This document shows, one piece after another, positions 12,246 through 23,080 of a stretch of DNA of 64,000 nt. The number at the start of each line of letters is the position of its first letter. Position 1 is the stretch's first letter. Position numbers and translations under genes: made by a program. This stretch comes from Mesostigma viride (Eukaryota; Streptophyta; Mesostigmatophyceae; Mesostigmatales; Mesostigmataceae). Under the pieces are notes generated by a model. That model had not been told where the DNA came from. It saw only the letters and a program-made list of their open reading frames with translations, and ran no database searches. Location of the stretch: contig RPFO01000080.1 of NCBI GenBank assembly GCA_009746045.1, forward strand, positions 8,224,207-8,288,206, written 5' to 3'.

Positions 12246-13447
12246 ATTGGGTATGACAGTTGGTATGCTTGCTCCACATCATGATTTTGTCCTTGAAGCA
12301 GCAGGATTGGGGACTTCATATATTTTGTTGTTTCAACTTACCACCTTCAGCAAACTGCAATCCTTGCACTCCACTGATCCGTTTCAGGCCGCAGTGGCCT
12401 CACAAGGATCGGCACATTAAGCTCTAGGACCTAACGGTAGCGGCTGTCCTGCCATGTCACTATAAAGAAACTATGTCCAGAGAACCAAATTTCTGTGCTC
12501 TAGTTAATTATATTTTTTTCAAAATATTCTATTATATTCTTACTACATTCTATTTTTCACATCATATTAATATCACTAAGCTCCCAAGAAGACCAGCATT
12601 TGATTGAATACAATAAGTGGAGCCCTGCCACAAATGCAGCAGTTAACAGTGGCCTTAAGGTTTCTCAATCCACATGCGGGAGCAAGAAGCCTCCAGGGTG
12701 GGAGGGAGGGAAAAGAAACAATTGCGGATCACTGCCTGCCTAAGCTTGCTTAAGGCATGGTCCGCCGACACACAAGCTGACATCATCCTAAATTAAGTAA
12801 CACCGGCATGCGTCACACGCCGGCCTGAACAGTGCTGAAAACGCCACTACAAACAACGTGGCCACGCACCCCCAGGCTAGTGCGTTTACCGTACAGGTAG
12901 TTGTACAAGGTTCCCAAGACTGACAAACATAAAACTCGCCCATCGACCCCTTGGGCCGGTCCGAATCCACTATACAATAATTAATCACGACTAACTAAAG
13001 AACCCAAATCAGTCAAAGATTCGCTAAGCAACCAGCCGACCCCTACAGGTCCCCAGCTAACCTCAGCTGGTGCAACCAAATACGAATCTTTGCAAGTAAG
13101 TCGTTTAAAACCTACAATTAATTTTCTCGGACCTCTAATTAATAGCCACCGACCCTTATAAACAACCGGGTCATCCAAGGAAAATTCAGGCGAACATGAA
13201 ACCCTTTGTAAAGATTGAATTAGTCAGCCCATGTCGCAGACAGCCTTCCACATGCAGGCCAAGGCAAAGCGGCCCTATCTTTCCCGCATGCGTTAATTAA
13301 ACTATATTCAGAGAAAACCGATTCTATTATGATCTTACTACATTCGATTTTTAATCGTATACTATTATGTACTGTTACTAGTATGGTCTTATGTGTTCTA
13401 CTTTGATTCTCGGGGGGCTGTGTACATGGCTGGGCTGGTTTGCGCAG
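12246..13447. other. No gene recognised
   Basis: A pair of similar AT-rich stretches, about 75 bp each, lies at about 12510-12580 and 13310-13375 in the same orientation (shared words TCTATTAT and CTTACTACATTC). They could be remnants of element ends. No coding frame is supported between them. Confidence 0.35.
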
Positions 13448-16400
13448 ACCAGCTGTCCCCTTCATCCGCAGCGACAGGTGGCGACGCATCGGCCCCCATG
13501 TTCAACCCCCCCTTTGCGCACGCGCTGGCGGTGGCCGCGGTGGCACCCGCAGATGCAACAGGGAAAGGTGAGCCGCCACGCAGATGAGCCCCCGTGAAAA
13601 GGTGAGCCACCACGCCTATGGGGTGGGGCTAACTAATGCTATTCGTAGGGGTTTTGTAATGGCAGGGTGAACAGGGAAATGCAAGCCGCCATGCACAAGG
13701 GGTGCTAACTGATGCTGCCAGTAGGGACTTACTGTCCTGTTGCATGCTCACTAGCATGTTCTCGCTAATAAGCAGTGGTACTGGTTGAGACTAAGATAAG
13801 TGCAGTTGATTTGATGTAGTAGAATGTGCACTCTCTCTATATATGGGCGCTTGGTTAGTCAACTTCATTTTTAACGTCCTGTCCCAGTTGCTCCATAACT
13901 CAGAAGTGGAAACGCTGCCGCATGGATCGGACACGAAAGACTAGGATCGATGGACCCATGGGATAGATGGACCCATCCGGTGGGCGGATAATCAGTTAGG
14001 GATGAAGAATAAGCAGTAGGAGGCGTACATCCGAGAATTCTACGGCAGTGCATCCTCAAAATGGCGTGCGCTGAAGATCCTTTTTTAAGGATCAGGGTCA
14101 GCGTGGGCATGTTCCGGGGCACGATCCTAATCAGTTGCCGCTGGCAGCACATACTACTGCAAGCCGTATTCATGAGTGACCTGAGTTTACCCTGAGTGAT
14201 GATTCCCTGAGTGGCTTTACCCTGAGTGACTATTCCCTGAGTGACGACACCTTAGAATGCGGTGGCCTTGTTAGTTGTTGCAATCATCCTTCATGCCGCT
14301 ATTCATCATCCTGCTTGCTACCTGTCATCATCAACTGTCGTTGTCGTTATCATAAAAGCTGCCACTACTAAGTAAGAGTATTACTAAGCTGCTTTTTCTG
14401 CCCATCTAAGGCTGTCAATATGGTACCTATGACCCCTGATCCATCCAACTCGCGCAGGGTCCCGCCACCGAGGGGGCAGCAGCCGGGGGAGACCCACCCA
14501 GGGTGCCGGCCCTCGGGGCAGCGTCCTGTTGGCGGTGGCTCGCGGCGACGGCTTGGTGGCGCTCTGCGACGCTGATGCTGCCGACGCCACGCTGCTGGAC
14601 GCGCAAGGGAAGGGCCGGGGGAAGCCTGCGGTAAAACCGTGCACACAAAAGGGCTCTAAGAGTAAGCCCCAAAAGGGGGGCGTACATAGTGCTGGTCCGT
14701 CCAGTGCTGCTGCTGGTGGTGCTGCTTCTGGTGCTGGTGGTGGTGCTCCTGCTGCTGCTGCTTCAACGCCTCTTGAGGAAGGTTCCAGAACTGCAACGCC
14801 GGATGGTTCTCAGATCGATACTTTGAAGGGTGGGGATGCCAGTGGCCGTGACGCAAGTGCGGGCGATGGCAGGGGTGACGTCGCGGCGACAAGTGGCGGC
14901 GCGGGGAAGGAGGCCACTGGCTCAGCACGTGGGGGGCACAAGGAGGCACTTGTCAGCCGGGCAGTGGCGCCGGCATCCACCTCGGGGGCCGCTCGGTGCG
15001 ACACGATTTTGCTGGGGGGGGAGGGCGCCCACGCGAGCGCAGTGTCCCACATGTGAGTGGGGGATTGCTGATATTTTTGACCTATGTGTGCCTTGTTATG
15101 CTGCTATTGGTACTTCTATGTCGGGTGTGTGGGTGGGAAGTTGATTGCGATGTTGACTGTGTCTTGTAATTCTGCCATTGCGACTAGCTTTGTCACACAT
15201 GTGAGTGCGGACCTGATGGTCGGCTATGTGCCTTTTTATGCTGGTATTGCGAGCGCCGTGTCCCCCGTGTGAGTGGTGAGTTTTCTGTTTTCGGGTTTGC
15301 TGCTTAGCTGACGTTGCGGGGAGCAGAGTACGTGTGTGTGTCTGGTTTACGGGCATCACAAGTGTAGCCGGGTGGGAGTGTGGAGCTTATGTGCTTTGTG
15401 TTGGTTGGCTTGCGGATGTCAATGGTATCACCCCCCCTGTGGTTGCACTAGTGTACAATCATGCGATCACGCCCACTTGTGGTTGCACTAGTGTACAATC
15501 ATGCGATCACGCCCGCTGCGGTTGCACCGGTGTACAATCATGCGATCACGCCCCCTGTGGTGGCACTAGTGTACAATCATGCGGTCACGCCCGCTGTGGT
15601 TGCACCAGTGTAACAATGATGCGATCACGCCCGCTGTGGTGGCACCAGTGTACAATCATGCGATCACGCCCGCTGTGGTTGTATGCTACTATGCGATCAT
15701 GGCCTGTGTCGTCGCGAGTCAAGACGGAGGAGCGAGCCTTACTAGGTGTGCGTGCCTGGCTAAGCCCGTAAGGCCACCAGATGACCTCTTGTGTGTTCAC
15801 TAGCATGCGTGTCAATGGACCATGTGCGGTCAAGAGTGCGTGTTTGGGGAGGTGATTGATGAAACAAGGTGGATGGACTTCTCATGGCGGATCCACCCTT
15901 TCTCTGGCTCCACGCAGAGTAGCTTGTTTCCTATCTTGAAAATTTCCCCGGAAGAACTCTCCTACCTTCCCACAACGACATCAGTTTTGTCTTGACGATC
16001 TTGCCTTTACACACACACACACACACTCCCTGTCCCTAACTGTCACCTTACCCTTTTTATGTTGTATGCTATTTATGATATATGGTATTTATCTCGCCCT
16101 CCCGCTCCGTTCGTCTCCGTTCTTTTGCCCATCGTCCCATTTGTCTGTGTATTCCTGCGCTGCTATGGGCGCAGCTTACCATGTATAATAAATAAATGTC
16201 GCTATCATTGCACTAATGTCTTGCTAAGAACGTCTCCCCTGCAAAAGTCGTTTGACCTAGGGAAAGAAAAGTCCTTCCACAGTGGTGTGGTGGTCTTCGT
16301 GGGGGTTATTATATTTCCTTGATGAAATTATACTAGTACCATATTATCTTCATGGGGGTGAGCTGACATAAATAATAATAATAATTTACTGACGTGTATG

Positions 16401-17350
16401 ATGAACGGACGAAACATTCCTGCCAACCCATCCTTATCGCTCCACATGGCATTTACCCCGGTAGCACATTTGCTGAGTTCCTGCGGGACGGGACCGACGC
16501 CAGCAGCAACTCTACCGGTGCGACCGGCGGTGGTGGCGACGCCCCCCCCAGCTGCCGCCTGCTGCTCTCGGGCGGGACGGACACCCGTATTTGCGTGTGG
16601 GGGGTGCCGACAGGGACCCTGGGACGCGGGTTTGATGGCGAGCTGGACAACCAAGAAGAGGATGGTGATGATGATGATGATGGAGGGGATAGCAGGGTTG
16701 AGAAGGGTGGTTGCCCGGGAGGCGTCGATGGCGAGGCGGGGGCTGAATCCCGATATGGAGGAGATGCCTCGCGTTGCTCCCTCGTGCGTGTGTGGAAGCA
16801 CCGGCACAAGGTAACGTTTTTCCTACTAGAGTATTTTATTCTGAATCCATGTCTAAACCATTGAGGATTTGTGCTCACGTGATGCAGTCTATGTGTTCAT
16901 TTATTCTATTCTGACTGTGGCCTACTTACCGTAGTGGAGGCACTGGCAACAAAATGTTCCCTTTCAGCAAGTGCAGCACATTTACTGGTGTGTACCTAGA
17001 ACATCCGATGCACAAGAGTAAGTTCAATCTACAACGCACTTTTTTTTCTTCTTTTTTGCTCAGCGTTCTCATCTTTTCCTTCATTTATGTTGCCGGTCTC
17101 ATGTCCGCTTGTCTGTTGCAAGGAATTTAGATTGTGTACTTACAAGATCATTCGCTTATCACAGTTCAGCCAGTTGAGAAAAGTTACGTTTTTCAGTGGG
17201 TTTACGTGCGCGGCTGACCCTGTGATTCTTTCGGCCTGCATGTACTGCGTGCAGGTCAACTTTCTGTGCACGTCTTCCGCCCGTACCTGTGGCAACTACA
17301 TCTTTGTGGCTGACACGTCAAAGCGAGTCACCGTGTATGCCCTCGAATAG
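13448..17350 (+). CDS. WDR53-like WD40 repeat protein, C-terminal four exons
   Basis: Exons 13448-13567, 14458-15052, 16465-16810 and 17255-17350 all have GT/AG borders and compatible phases, giving about 385 codons to the TAG at 17348. Recognisable WD40 pieces, in order, are NPPFAHALAVAA, VLLAVARGDGLVALCDAD, HASAVSHI then LLLSGGTDTRICVWGVPTG, a KHRHK/VNFLC junction, and a final FVADTSKRVTVYALE strand. This order (NPPF..H, GDG, HAS-AVS, GG-D-I-W, VN-L, VADTS) matches the C-terminal half of WDR53, a beta-propeller protein proposed as a substrate adaptor for CUL4-DDB1 ubiquitin ligases. Low-complexity inserts occur: Gly/Ala/Ser-rich in exon two, and an acidic run of Asp in exon three. N-terminal blades are missing; one candidate exon is at 10278-10320. 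The donor sites of the first two exons are repeated inside the following introns. Confidence 0.75.
13568..13745. repeat. Exon-end/donor repeats after WD40 exon at 13448
   Basis: The true junction GGGAAAG/GTGAGCCGCCACG at 13568 is echoed by GTGAAAAG/GTGAGCCACCACG (donor at 13602) and by CAGGGAAATGCAAGCCGCCATG near 13671. The stretch after each of the last two copies (GGGG-CTAACT-ATGCT-GTAGGG) also aligns, so a segment of roughly 80-90 bp was duplicated. Confidence 0.8.
15033..15280. repeat. Exon-end/donor repeats after WD40 exon at 14458
   Basis: The exon end GCGAGCGCAGTGTCCCACAT/GTGAGT (donor 15053) recurs as a copy with donor at 15201 and another with donor at 15269. All three keep GTGAGTG and the preceding 15-20 bases of exon-like sequence with a few substitutions. 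Confidence 0.8.
15436..15690. repeat. 39-bp tandem repeat, about six copies, intronic
   Basis: The unit is TGGTTGCACTAGTGTACAAT followed by CATGCGATCACGCCCGCTG. Copies differ by single substitutions (CACTAGT/CACCAGT/CACCGGT). The array is contiguous without unique spacers and lies inside the second mapped WD40 intron. Confidence 0.95.
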
Positions 17351-17987
17351 GTCGCTTGAAGTTTCACCCAGTAAATCGAGATGATTGAACTCATTAATTA
17401 ATCAATTATTATTGAACGGAAGTGACTTCAAATTGAAACAAACCACATGTACATTAGCATAGCTGCGTATTGGCACTTTGCATGAGCTAAATAGGGTTTT
17501 TTACCAGTTACGCATCCATTTCGACGTTGATATCATCCACTCCATCCATTGGAATCTTGTTTGATCTGTAACACAGCCGGTGAAAAAATGGCTCCGAGTT
17601 TGGAGTTGGAGTTGGAGTTGGAAAGAGGCATGTGGAGATGGAATAAGAGGTATACCTCCAGCATGCAACAGTCACTTGCAAAATCAACTTAGTTCGATTC
17701 GATCATGGCAGGCCGCCTGCTAATCACCCTGCAGCTCATCACACTGTGGTGACCAAATTCTGCATGGTACGTGATGCCTCCATCAAACCCGTTTTGGTGG
17801 CCTGCATGGCCTTCTGCCTCAGGCTAGCTTCGGGAGCGGCCTTTATATTCTCCCAAACCGGCTCCTCTAAATGCATTCAAAGCCTGCCTTAGGGGTCTGG
17901 ACAATGCCGGGGCAGCCTTACTGCATTCACTACGCCCTTTTGCAGTTGTACTGCGCTTTATTACCCACAGTTGGGCCATGATGCAGA
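17351..17987. other. Downstream region of the WD40 gene; no gene seen
   Basis: Holds the probable 3' UTR of the WD40 gene and AT-rich sequence (17390-17480). A GGAGTTGGAGTTG hexamer run sits at about 17600-17620. No coding or RNA feature is supported. Confidence 0.4.
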
Positions 17988-18300
17988 GAGAGTCCTCTGT
18001 GGCCTGCCCACCTGCAAGCAGCGAGAGAAGCTAGGGCGCCCTCCCTTCTCGTTTTGTATATAGGGTCGAAGGTTCCCATGTGGCAAGGATAGATGGCAAG
18101 TAGTGATGAAGGCCGGACCACCCCCCAGTCTGTGGGGGCTCCGCGTGTGACCGCGTATGGCATTCATAGCGATTCGGGCCGCGTGGTGCCCACAACCCTG
18201 TATAGGACCTAGATAGCTTACATAATCCATTGATCCATCGACCCATTTTCCCCTCCCACTGAGGACTTAAATGCTCACGTGACGCAGTCACGTGTTTATG
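17988..18300 (+). mobile_element. LINE-B 3'-end fragment (composite)
   Basis: The left part (to about 18070) matches the 53599-53739 insertion (GAGAGAAGCTAGGGCGCCCT). The right part matches the ORF end and 3' UTR of the LINE at 22080-22621 (AAGGATAGATGGCAAGTAGT, GGGGGCTCCGCGTGTGACC). It ends in the family hairpin at 18276-18294. No flanking duplication was found, so this may be two overlapping fragments. Confidence 0.65.
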
Positions 18301-18474
18301 TTAATGTGGCTGGTACCCACGTGACACAGTCTACGCGATAACTAATTTAATGGCCTTCTACCAGCATTAATTGCGAGAAATCTGGACATATCAAGTTGCA
18401 TGGTAATGCTCATCTTTAGGTGGCCACCCTGCACAGCCATGTTGCAAAATGCGGGTACGTACGGGTATTTTAAA

Positions 18475-19023
18475 TTAATTAATTATTTAATTGACACGTG
18501 ACTGCGTCACGTGAGCATAAGTCCTCAGTGGGAGGGGAACATGGGATGGAATGGATGCATGGTGTAAGCTGTCTTGGTCCTAGAATTACAGGGGTGTGGG
18601 GCTGTGGGCACCTCGGCCCGAATTCCTATGAATGCCATACGCGGTCACACGCGGAGCCCCCATAGACTTGGGGGTGGTCTCCTTCATCACTACTTGCCAT
18701 CTATCCTTGGGTACCATCTGCCTCCATATATGACAGACGAACCAGGAGGCTGCCCGGGGGTGAGCCCGTCACGTCTAGTGTAGCACATGTCCATGCCGAG
18801 TCTATCACGAAAAGTCCACGGGTGCATGGTGGCCCTGCCGCGCGCGGCCTGGGGCACGCCAGGTGAGGACATATCGCCCACCTGGGCTGGGCGGGCTTGG
18901 TGCCAGCTAGTCTATCTGATGTGTCTACCTGATCTGTGAGGGCCAGGTGCCCGGCTAGGCCCAGGCGCCTGTGCCTAATAATGTGGGAAACATAGGGCAA
19001 ATCAGCGTACAAATCCTCATATA
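18475..19023 (-). mobile_element. 5'-truncated LINE-B insertion with 12-bp target-site duplication
   Basis: It is flanked by GGGTATTTTAAA at 18463-18474 and 19024-19035. On the minus strand it encodes the C-terminal segment of a LINE ORF2 (DLPYVSHIIRHRRLGLAGHL), broken by a frameshift. The 3' UTR, the hairpin CACGTGACTGCGTCACGTG (18495-18513) and an AATTAAT-type tail follow. Insertion replaced nothing visible: the two duplicate copies rejoin to a continuous AT-rich target. Confidence 0.9.
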
Positions 19024-19123
19024 GGGTATTTTAAAACGGGCTTTAAAATACGAGTATATACGTGGGGAGGTTAAAAATACGCGGGCGTAAAATACGCGGA
19101 TTTAGGATGCGCATCCACATGGA

Positions 19124-20130
19124 TCGGCATGCAGGATGCGCATCCACGAGGATCGAACGCCCCGAGCACATTCAGACCTGGCTGGACTGCCTGGGCCTGG
19201 AGGCGCGGGCGGTGGGGCTGGAGATTAGTGTCAAAACTGAGGCGATGGTGATAGGCGCATCCAGTACACCACCGCTGCCGCGCCTGCTCGACGGGACGGA
19301 GGTCCCGTTCCGCGACCGCTTCAAGCTGCTGGGGAGCTGGCTTCCTGACACCGCCGACGATGTGGACACCCGCATCGGCCTTGCCTGGGCCAAGCTCCGT
19401 TCGCTCACACCCTACTGGCGATCGAAGGGCCTTAACGGGCACCGCAAGCGCATGCTCTTCAAGGTCCTCGTCCTCACGGTGCTCACGTATGGCGCCGAGG
19501 CGTGGACCCTCCCCCCCAAGCTGGCAGCTCGGCTCGACGGCACAGTTTACAGGATGCTCCGGCAGGTCCTTAATGTAGGTTTTTCCGAGCGTCCGTCATC
19601 AGAGTCTCTGTATCATGGCATGCCTCGTGTTTCGGACGAGATTAGACAGCGTAGGATAGCATTTGTAGGACACCTTGCACGCACCAGCCAGGTCGACACC
19701 ACCCTTGGTCTGGCCGGCCCCCAGCGGCTTGGACAGCCAGGGCGGCACATTCTGACCTGGCCTGGCCCCAAGGACATTCCCAAAAGGGTAGGGAAACCTG
19801 TCACCAACTACGTTCAGATGCTGCTGGACGACCTCGTGGTCCCAGCCCAGTTTGAGCACCGCATCCACTCTCTCTCCCGTCTTTGGACTGCCATGCAGGA
19901 CAAGACGCGGTGGAAGAAGATTGTCAAGGCACACACGCCCGACCCTGTGGGCAAGCCACCTCCCCCCAAGCGGAGGAGGCGTTTTGATGAGTAGTGCAGT
20001 TAGGATTTTCTAGATAGAGTTAGGATAGTTCGATCACGCGGCTTCCTCCACCCCATGGATCCATCATGAAATATGTGCTACATGACCTCCCCACGGAGGC
20101 ATGTTATAATTTAATTTAATTTAATTTTTA
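19124..20130 (+). mobile_element. 5'-truncated LINE-A insertion with 11-bp target-site duplication
   Basis: Flanks are ATCCACATGGA at 19113-19123 and 20131-20141. The open frame runs to the TAG at 19992 and encodes the C-terminal part of a non-LTR retrotransposon ORF2. A segment with GLEISVKTEAMVIG (end of the RT palm/thumb) is followed by DRFKLLGSW, VLTVLTYGAEAWTL, the helical RQRRIAFVGHLARTSQVD and a basic PPPPKRRRR end. The catalytic RT motifs and endonuclease are absent, so this is a dead-on-arrival copy. The 3' UTR carries TACATGACCTCC-CCAC-GGAGG (small hairpin) and a (AATTT)n tail. Confidence 0.92.
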
Positions 20131-20149
20131 ATCCACATGGAAAACACTT

Positions 20150-20545
20150 GGATTGATAGTAATTAGTAAGTAGTTTCATGGTATATACATGGCTTGCATG
20201 CAGTCAACCATGTCAACCATGCATGGGCCAAGTGGGCCAGGTCATAGAGGACAACAAGCCCCCCATGCAGTGGGAAAGGAGCGTGTTTGCAACCGAGGAA
20301 GGCATGCTAGCCACGACCCCTAGGGTCACGAGCACCATAGATATAGCTACCATGGTCCAGATTCTACCGATTTCTGGCCTGCGCTGGTTGTCTCCTTGAT
20401 AGCATAGGATTGTTTTTTAGATAGCCTGTAGATAGCTTAGAGCGGTAGGATTGCGTGTACCCATCCATTCATTCATCGGGGTTCATGCTCCGTGACTCCC
20501 CAACGGGAGCACGAGTTTCATTAATCAATCAATTAATTAATTAAC
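20150..20545 (+). mobile_element. LINE-C 3'-end fragment
   Basis: It holds a short ORF2 C-terminal remnant (QVIEDNKPPMQW), a 3' UTR with the word CCATCCATTCATTCATCGG at 20461-20479, the terminal hairpin arms GTGCTCC and GGGAGCAC around 20489-20512, and a TTAATTAA-type tail. The same family occurs at 20716, 48765 and 52082. I could not define its target-site duplication; left border approximate. Confidence 0.7.
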
Positions 20546-20715
20546 CATGGTTGACTAAGCACATTTTAGTCTTGTCACATCATCATAACCTGCTCAAGTA
20601 AACCAATGGTGGCAGCTCACTGCCTAGATGCAGTCACATGAATGCAATATCTCCGAATATGATCATCAGCAAAACAAATTCTTTCCCAGCACGATAAAAA
20701 TGTAAAGAAACCATT

Positions 20716-21075
20716 AAGTAATCAATAAAACTCATGCTCCCGTTGGGGAGTCACGGAGGACCAGAGTGCTTAAATTAATTAAATTAAATCCCTGTGTGTG
20801 CACAACAGGAATTAATTAATTAATTAATAGACACGTGACTGCGTCACGTACGTGAGCATAAGTCCTCAGTGGGAGGGGAACATGGGTCCTCAGTGGGATG
20901 GCACAACAGGAAGAAGAAAGGGCAGAGACCCCCTTTCTCCTTCATGCCTGAGGCATGCCACAGCAGCAATCGGACACGATAGACGATCCGGCAAGTTCTG
21001 TGGGTGCAATAAGACCCATGTAAGCATATCATAACAATGATATTATCAGAATATCATAACAATGAGCGGGGGCAA
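20716..21075 (-). mobile_element. LINE-C insertion with 14-bp target-site duplication, itself interrupted
   Basis: Flanks are GTAAAGAAACCATT at 20702-20715 and 21076-21089. The minus strand carries the LINE-C 3' hairpin and tail at the left end. The body aligns with 48840-49010 (words AGGGCAGAGACCCCC and GTGCAATAAGACCCATG). A LINE-B insertion splits it at 20812-20900; removing that piece restores colinearity with the 48.8-kb copy. Confidence 0.92.
20812..20900 (-). mobile_element. 89-bp LINE-B insertion nested in LINE-C
   Basis: It is bounded by GCACAACAGGAA at 20800-20811 and 20901-20912. It contains only the tail, the LINE-B hairpin (20832-20850) and a few dozen bases of 3' UTR. The 48.8-kb LINE-C copy has the matching uninterrupted site (GCACTACAGGAG), so the order of events is LINE-C first, LINE-B second. 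Confidence 0.93.
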
Positions 21076-21089
21076 GTAAAGAAACCATT

Positions 21090-22070
21090 GGCGGCCACTC
21101 AGCTTCTGAGCGCTGTGATGCCGATGCGAAGAAAGGGTGAGGCACTCTCACACAACAAGAACGCCCCAAAAGAACGCAAAAGACTTCGAACGACAAGCTC
21201 CTATAGGAAAGCACTGAAAGCAGATCAACAACGCCACTTAAATCTATACCTTGACATCGTGAATCCCTCGCCCAGGCGAGCAACAACGGCCGTTCTTCTA
21301 TGATGAAAATGGCAGGCACCAACTGTGCATGCCTCAATAATTACTTACCGATATTAAATGGCCGTAAATTTGGCACAAATCACCCGTTCTGTTTAGTAGA
21401 ATCCGATGCTATCAATAATAATGCCTGAGCCTTCACGTTCAGATTTCCCCCAAGAACCACGCATTTACTGCTGCTATCGATCATGAATTCTATTTCATAT
21501 TCCGTGTGACAAAATTGCATAGTATCCCCCATGCCGATGGCATATAAAAAGAAAGCAGAGATATTACATGAACAATTAAGCTAATCTCCGCCACGATCCT
21601 ACATCATTAACTCATCGTCTTCAACATTCGACCATTTGGTTTGCATGATTTCTCTCGCCCTATGTTGCTAATTTTGCCATGGCCATTCTCGCAGTCAGTA
21701 CAGTGGCCCGCACACCTTGCACCCAACTTCAAGCCAACTTTTATTTCCTAGGCCCAATGCAAACATTTTTCCGGCCGATGGGGAAGTAAACGCAGCGCCA
21801 AAGAACCTAGGCGCCACGCTGCCCGCCGGTAGCCTAGTACCCCCAAAAGATTCTGAAGTCCAAGTTGCGTATTTTTCATAAAATAGGCGTTTTATCCGCG
21901 GCGTAAGTAAGCGTACATACGTGTTTTATTCGAATCGTACGGCGTATTTAACAACACGGCTGCACAGGGAGCACCAATTCGTCTCATATAATTAATTAGA
22001 CAGCATGGCTCTTAGTTCCAGTTCTAATAATCTTCGTATTGTCTCCTTGATCTTCGTATTAAGTGAATAT
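21090..22070. other. No gene recognised between LINE insertions
   Basis: A minus frame of 102 codons at 21029-21337 overlaps a plus frame of 88; neither has a known domain. Sequence at 21560-21960 is AT-rich with no coding frame that I can support. Confidence 0.4.
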
Positions 22071-22079
22071 TTGGGATCC

Positions 22080-22621
22080 CTTTGGTTTGCACATTAGTAA
22101 TGAGGATTTGTACGCTGATTTGCCCTATGTTTCCCACATTATTAGGCACAGGCGCCTGGGCCTAGCCGGGCACCTGGCCCGCACAGCTCAGGTAGATACA
22201 TCAGATAGACTAGCTGGCACCAAGCCCGCCCAGCCTGGGCGATATGTCCTCACCTGGTGTGCCCCCGGCCGCGCGCGGCAGGGCCGCCACCCGTGGACTT
22301 TTCGTGATAGACTCGGCATGGACATGTGCTACACTAGACGTGACGGGCTCACCCCCGGGCAGCCTCCTGGTTTGTCTGTAATATGGAGGCAGATGGTGCG
22401 CAAGGATAGATGGCAAGTAGTGATGAAGGAGACCACCCCCAAGCCTGTGGGGGCTCCGCGTGTGACCAAGTATGGCATTCATAGCGATTCGGGCCGCGGT
22501 GCCCACACCCCTGTAACTAGGACCTAGATAGCTTATACCATCCATTCCATCCCATGTTCCCCTCCCACTGAGGACTTATGCTCACGTGATGCAGTCACGT
22601 GTCTATTAATTAATTAATTAA
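22080..22621 (+). mobile_element. LINE-B insertion with 9-bp target-site duplication
   Basis: Flanks are TTGGGATCC at 22071-22079 and 22622-22630. It has the longest open LINE-B frame here (to 22527): DLYADLPYVSHIIRHRRLGL, GHLARTAQVDTSDRL, then a tail ending VTKYGIHSDSGR. This is the C-terminal end of ORF2 only. The 3' UTR has CCCCTCCCACTGAGGACTTA, the hairpin at 22583-22601 and a (TTAA)-rich tail. Confidence 0.92.
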
Positions 22622-22648
22622 TTGGGATCCATGGCAGGCCCAGAGCTT

Positions 22649-22670
22649 CTATTAATTAATTAATTAATTA
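22649..22670 (+). mobile_element. Tail-only insertion with 18-bp target-site duplication
   Basis: The 22-bp insert CTATTAATTAATTAATTAAT plus TA is flanked by exact copies of ATGGCAGGCCCAGAGCTT (22631-22648 and 22671-22688). The inserted bases equal the last nucleotides of LINE-B (TCTATTAATTAATT). It therefore looks like a target-primed event that copied only the tail. Confidence 0.85.
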
Positions 22671-22734
22671 ATGGCAGGCCCAGAGCTTGTGTACAGTCTA
22701 CACCCTACCCTTGCAGGAAGTAGCCCAGAATGTA

Positions 22735-23055
22735 TTTAAAAGTCATATCAAGGAGACAACCAGCGCAGGCCGGAAATCGGGAGAATCCGGACCATGGTAG
22801 CTCGAGCCTGCCGTTATCTTGTCCGCGTGTGCGAGTTGTTCAGGATGATGCAGATGAATCGTGATGGAAATGTGTATCCTTGTGCATTGAAATTATGGCT
22901 GGCTTACGTGTAGAGCGACTAGATGACGTAGACGGTGGGGCCGGAAACAGCATGCTTGATCAGGGCGTGTGTTTCGCCATATGCCCCTTCTCAGGGATAT
23001 GTGCTACATATACTCCCAGTGGAGTTATGTTCCTAATTAATTAATTAATGGCGGG
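22735..23055. mobile_element. LINE remnants
   Basis: On the minus strand, 22735-22800 matches the LINE-C words AAATCGG-GAGAATC-GGACCATGG (reverse of 20345-20390). On the plus strand, 22998-23055 ends ATGTGCTACATATACTCCCA with GTGGAG and a TAATTAAT tail, the LINE-A-type 3' end. Between them (22800-22990) I recognise nothing. Confidence 0.5.
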
Positions 23056-23080
23056 CTCAGGTGCCCTATCTACTTCTTAT

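Noticed and set aside
15436-15690. CRISPR-like direct repeats (39 bp)
   Set aside because: Head-to-tail copies with no spacers; an ordinary minisatellite.
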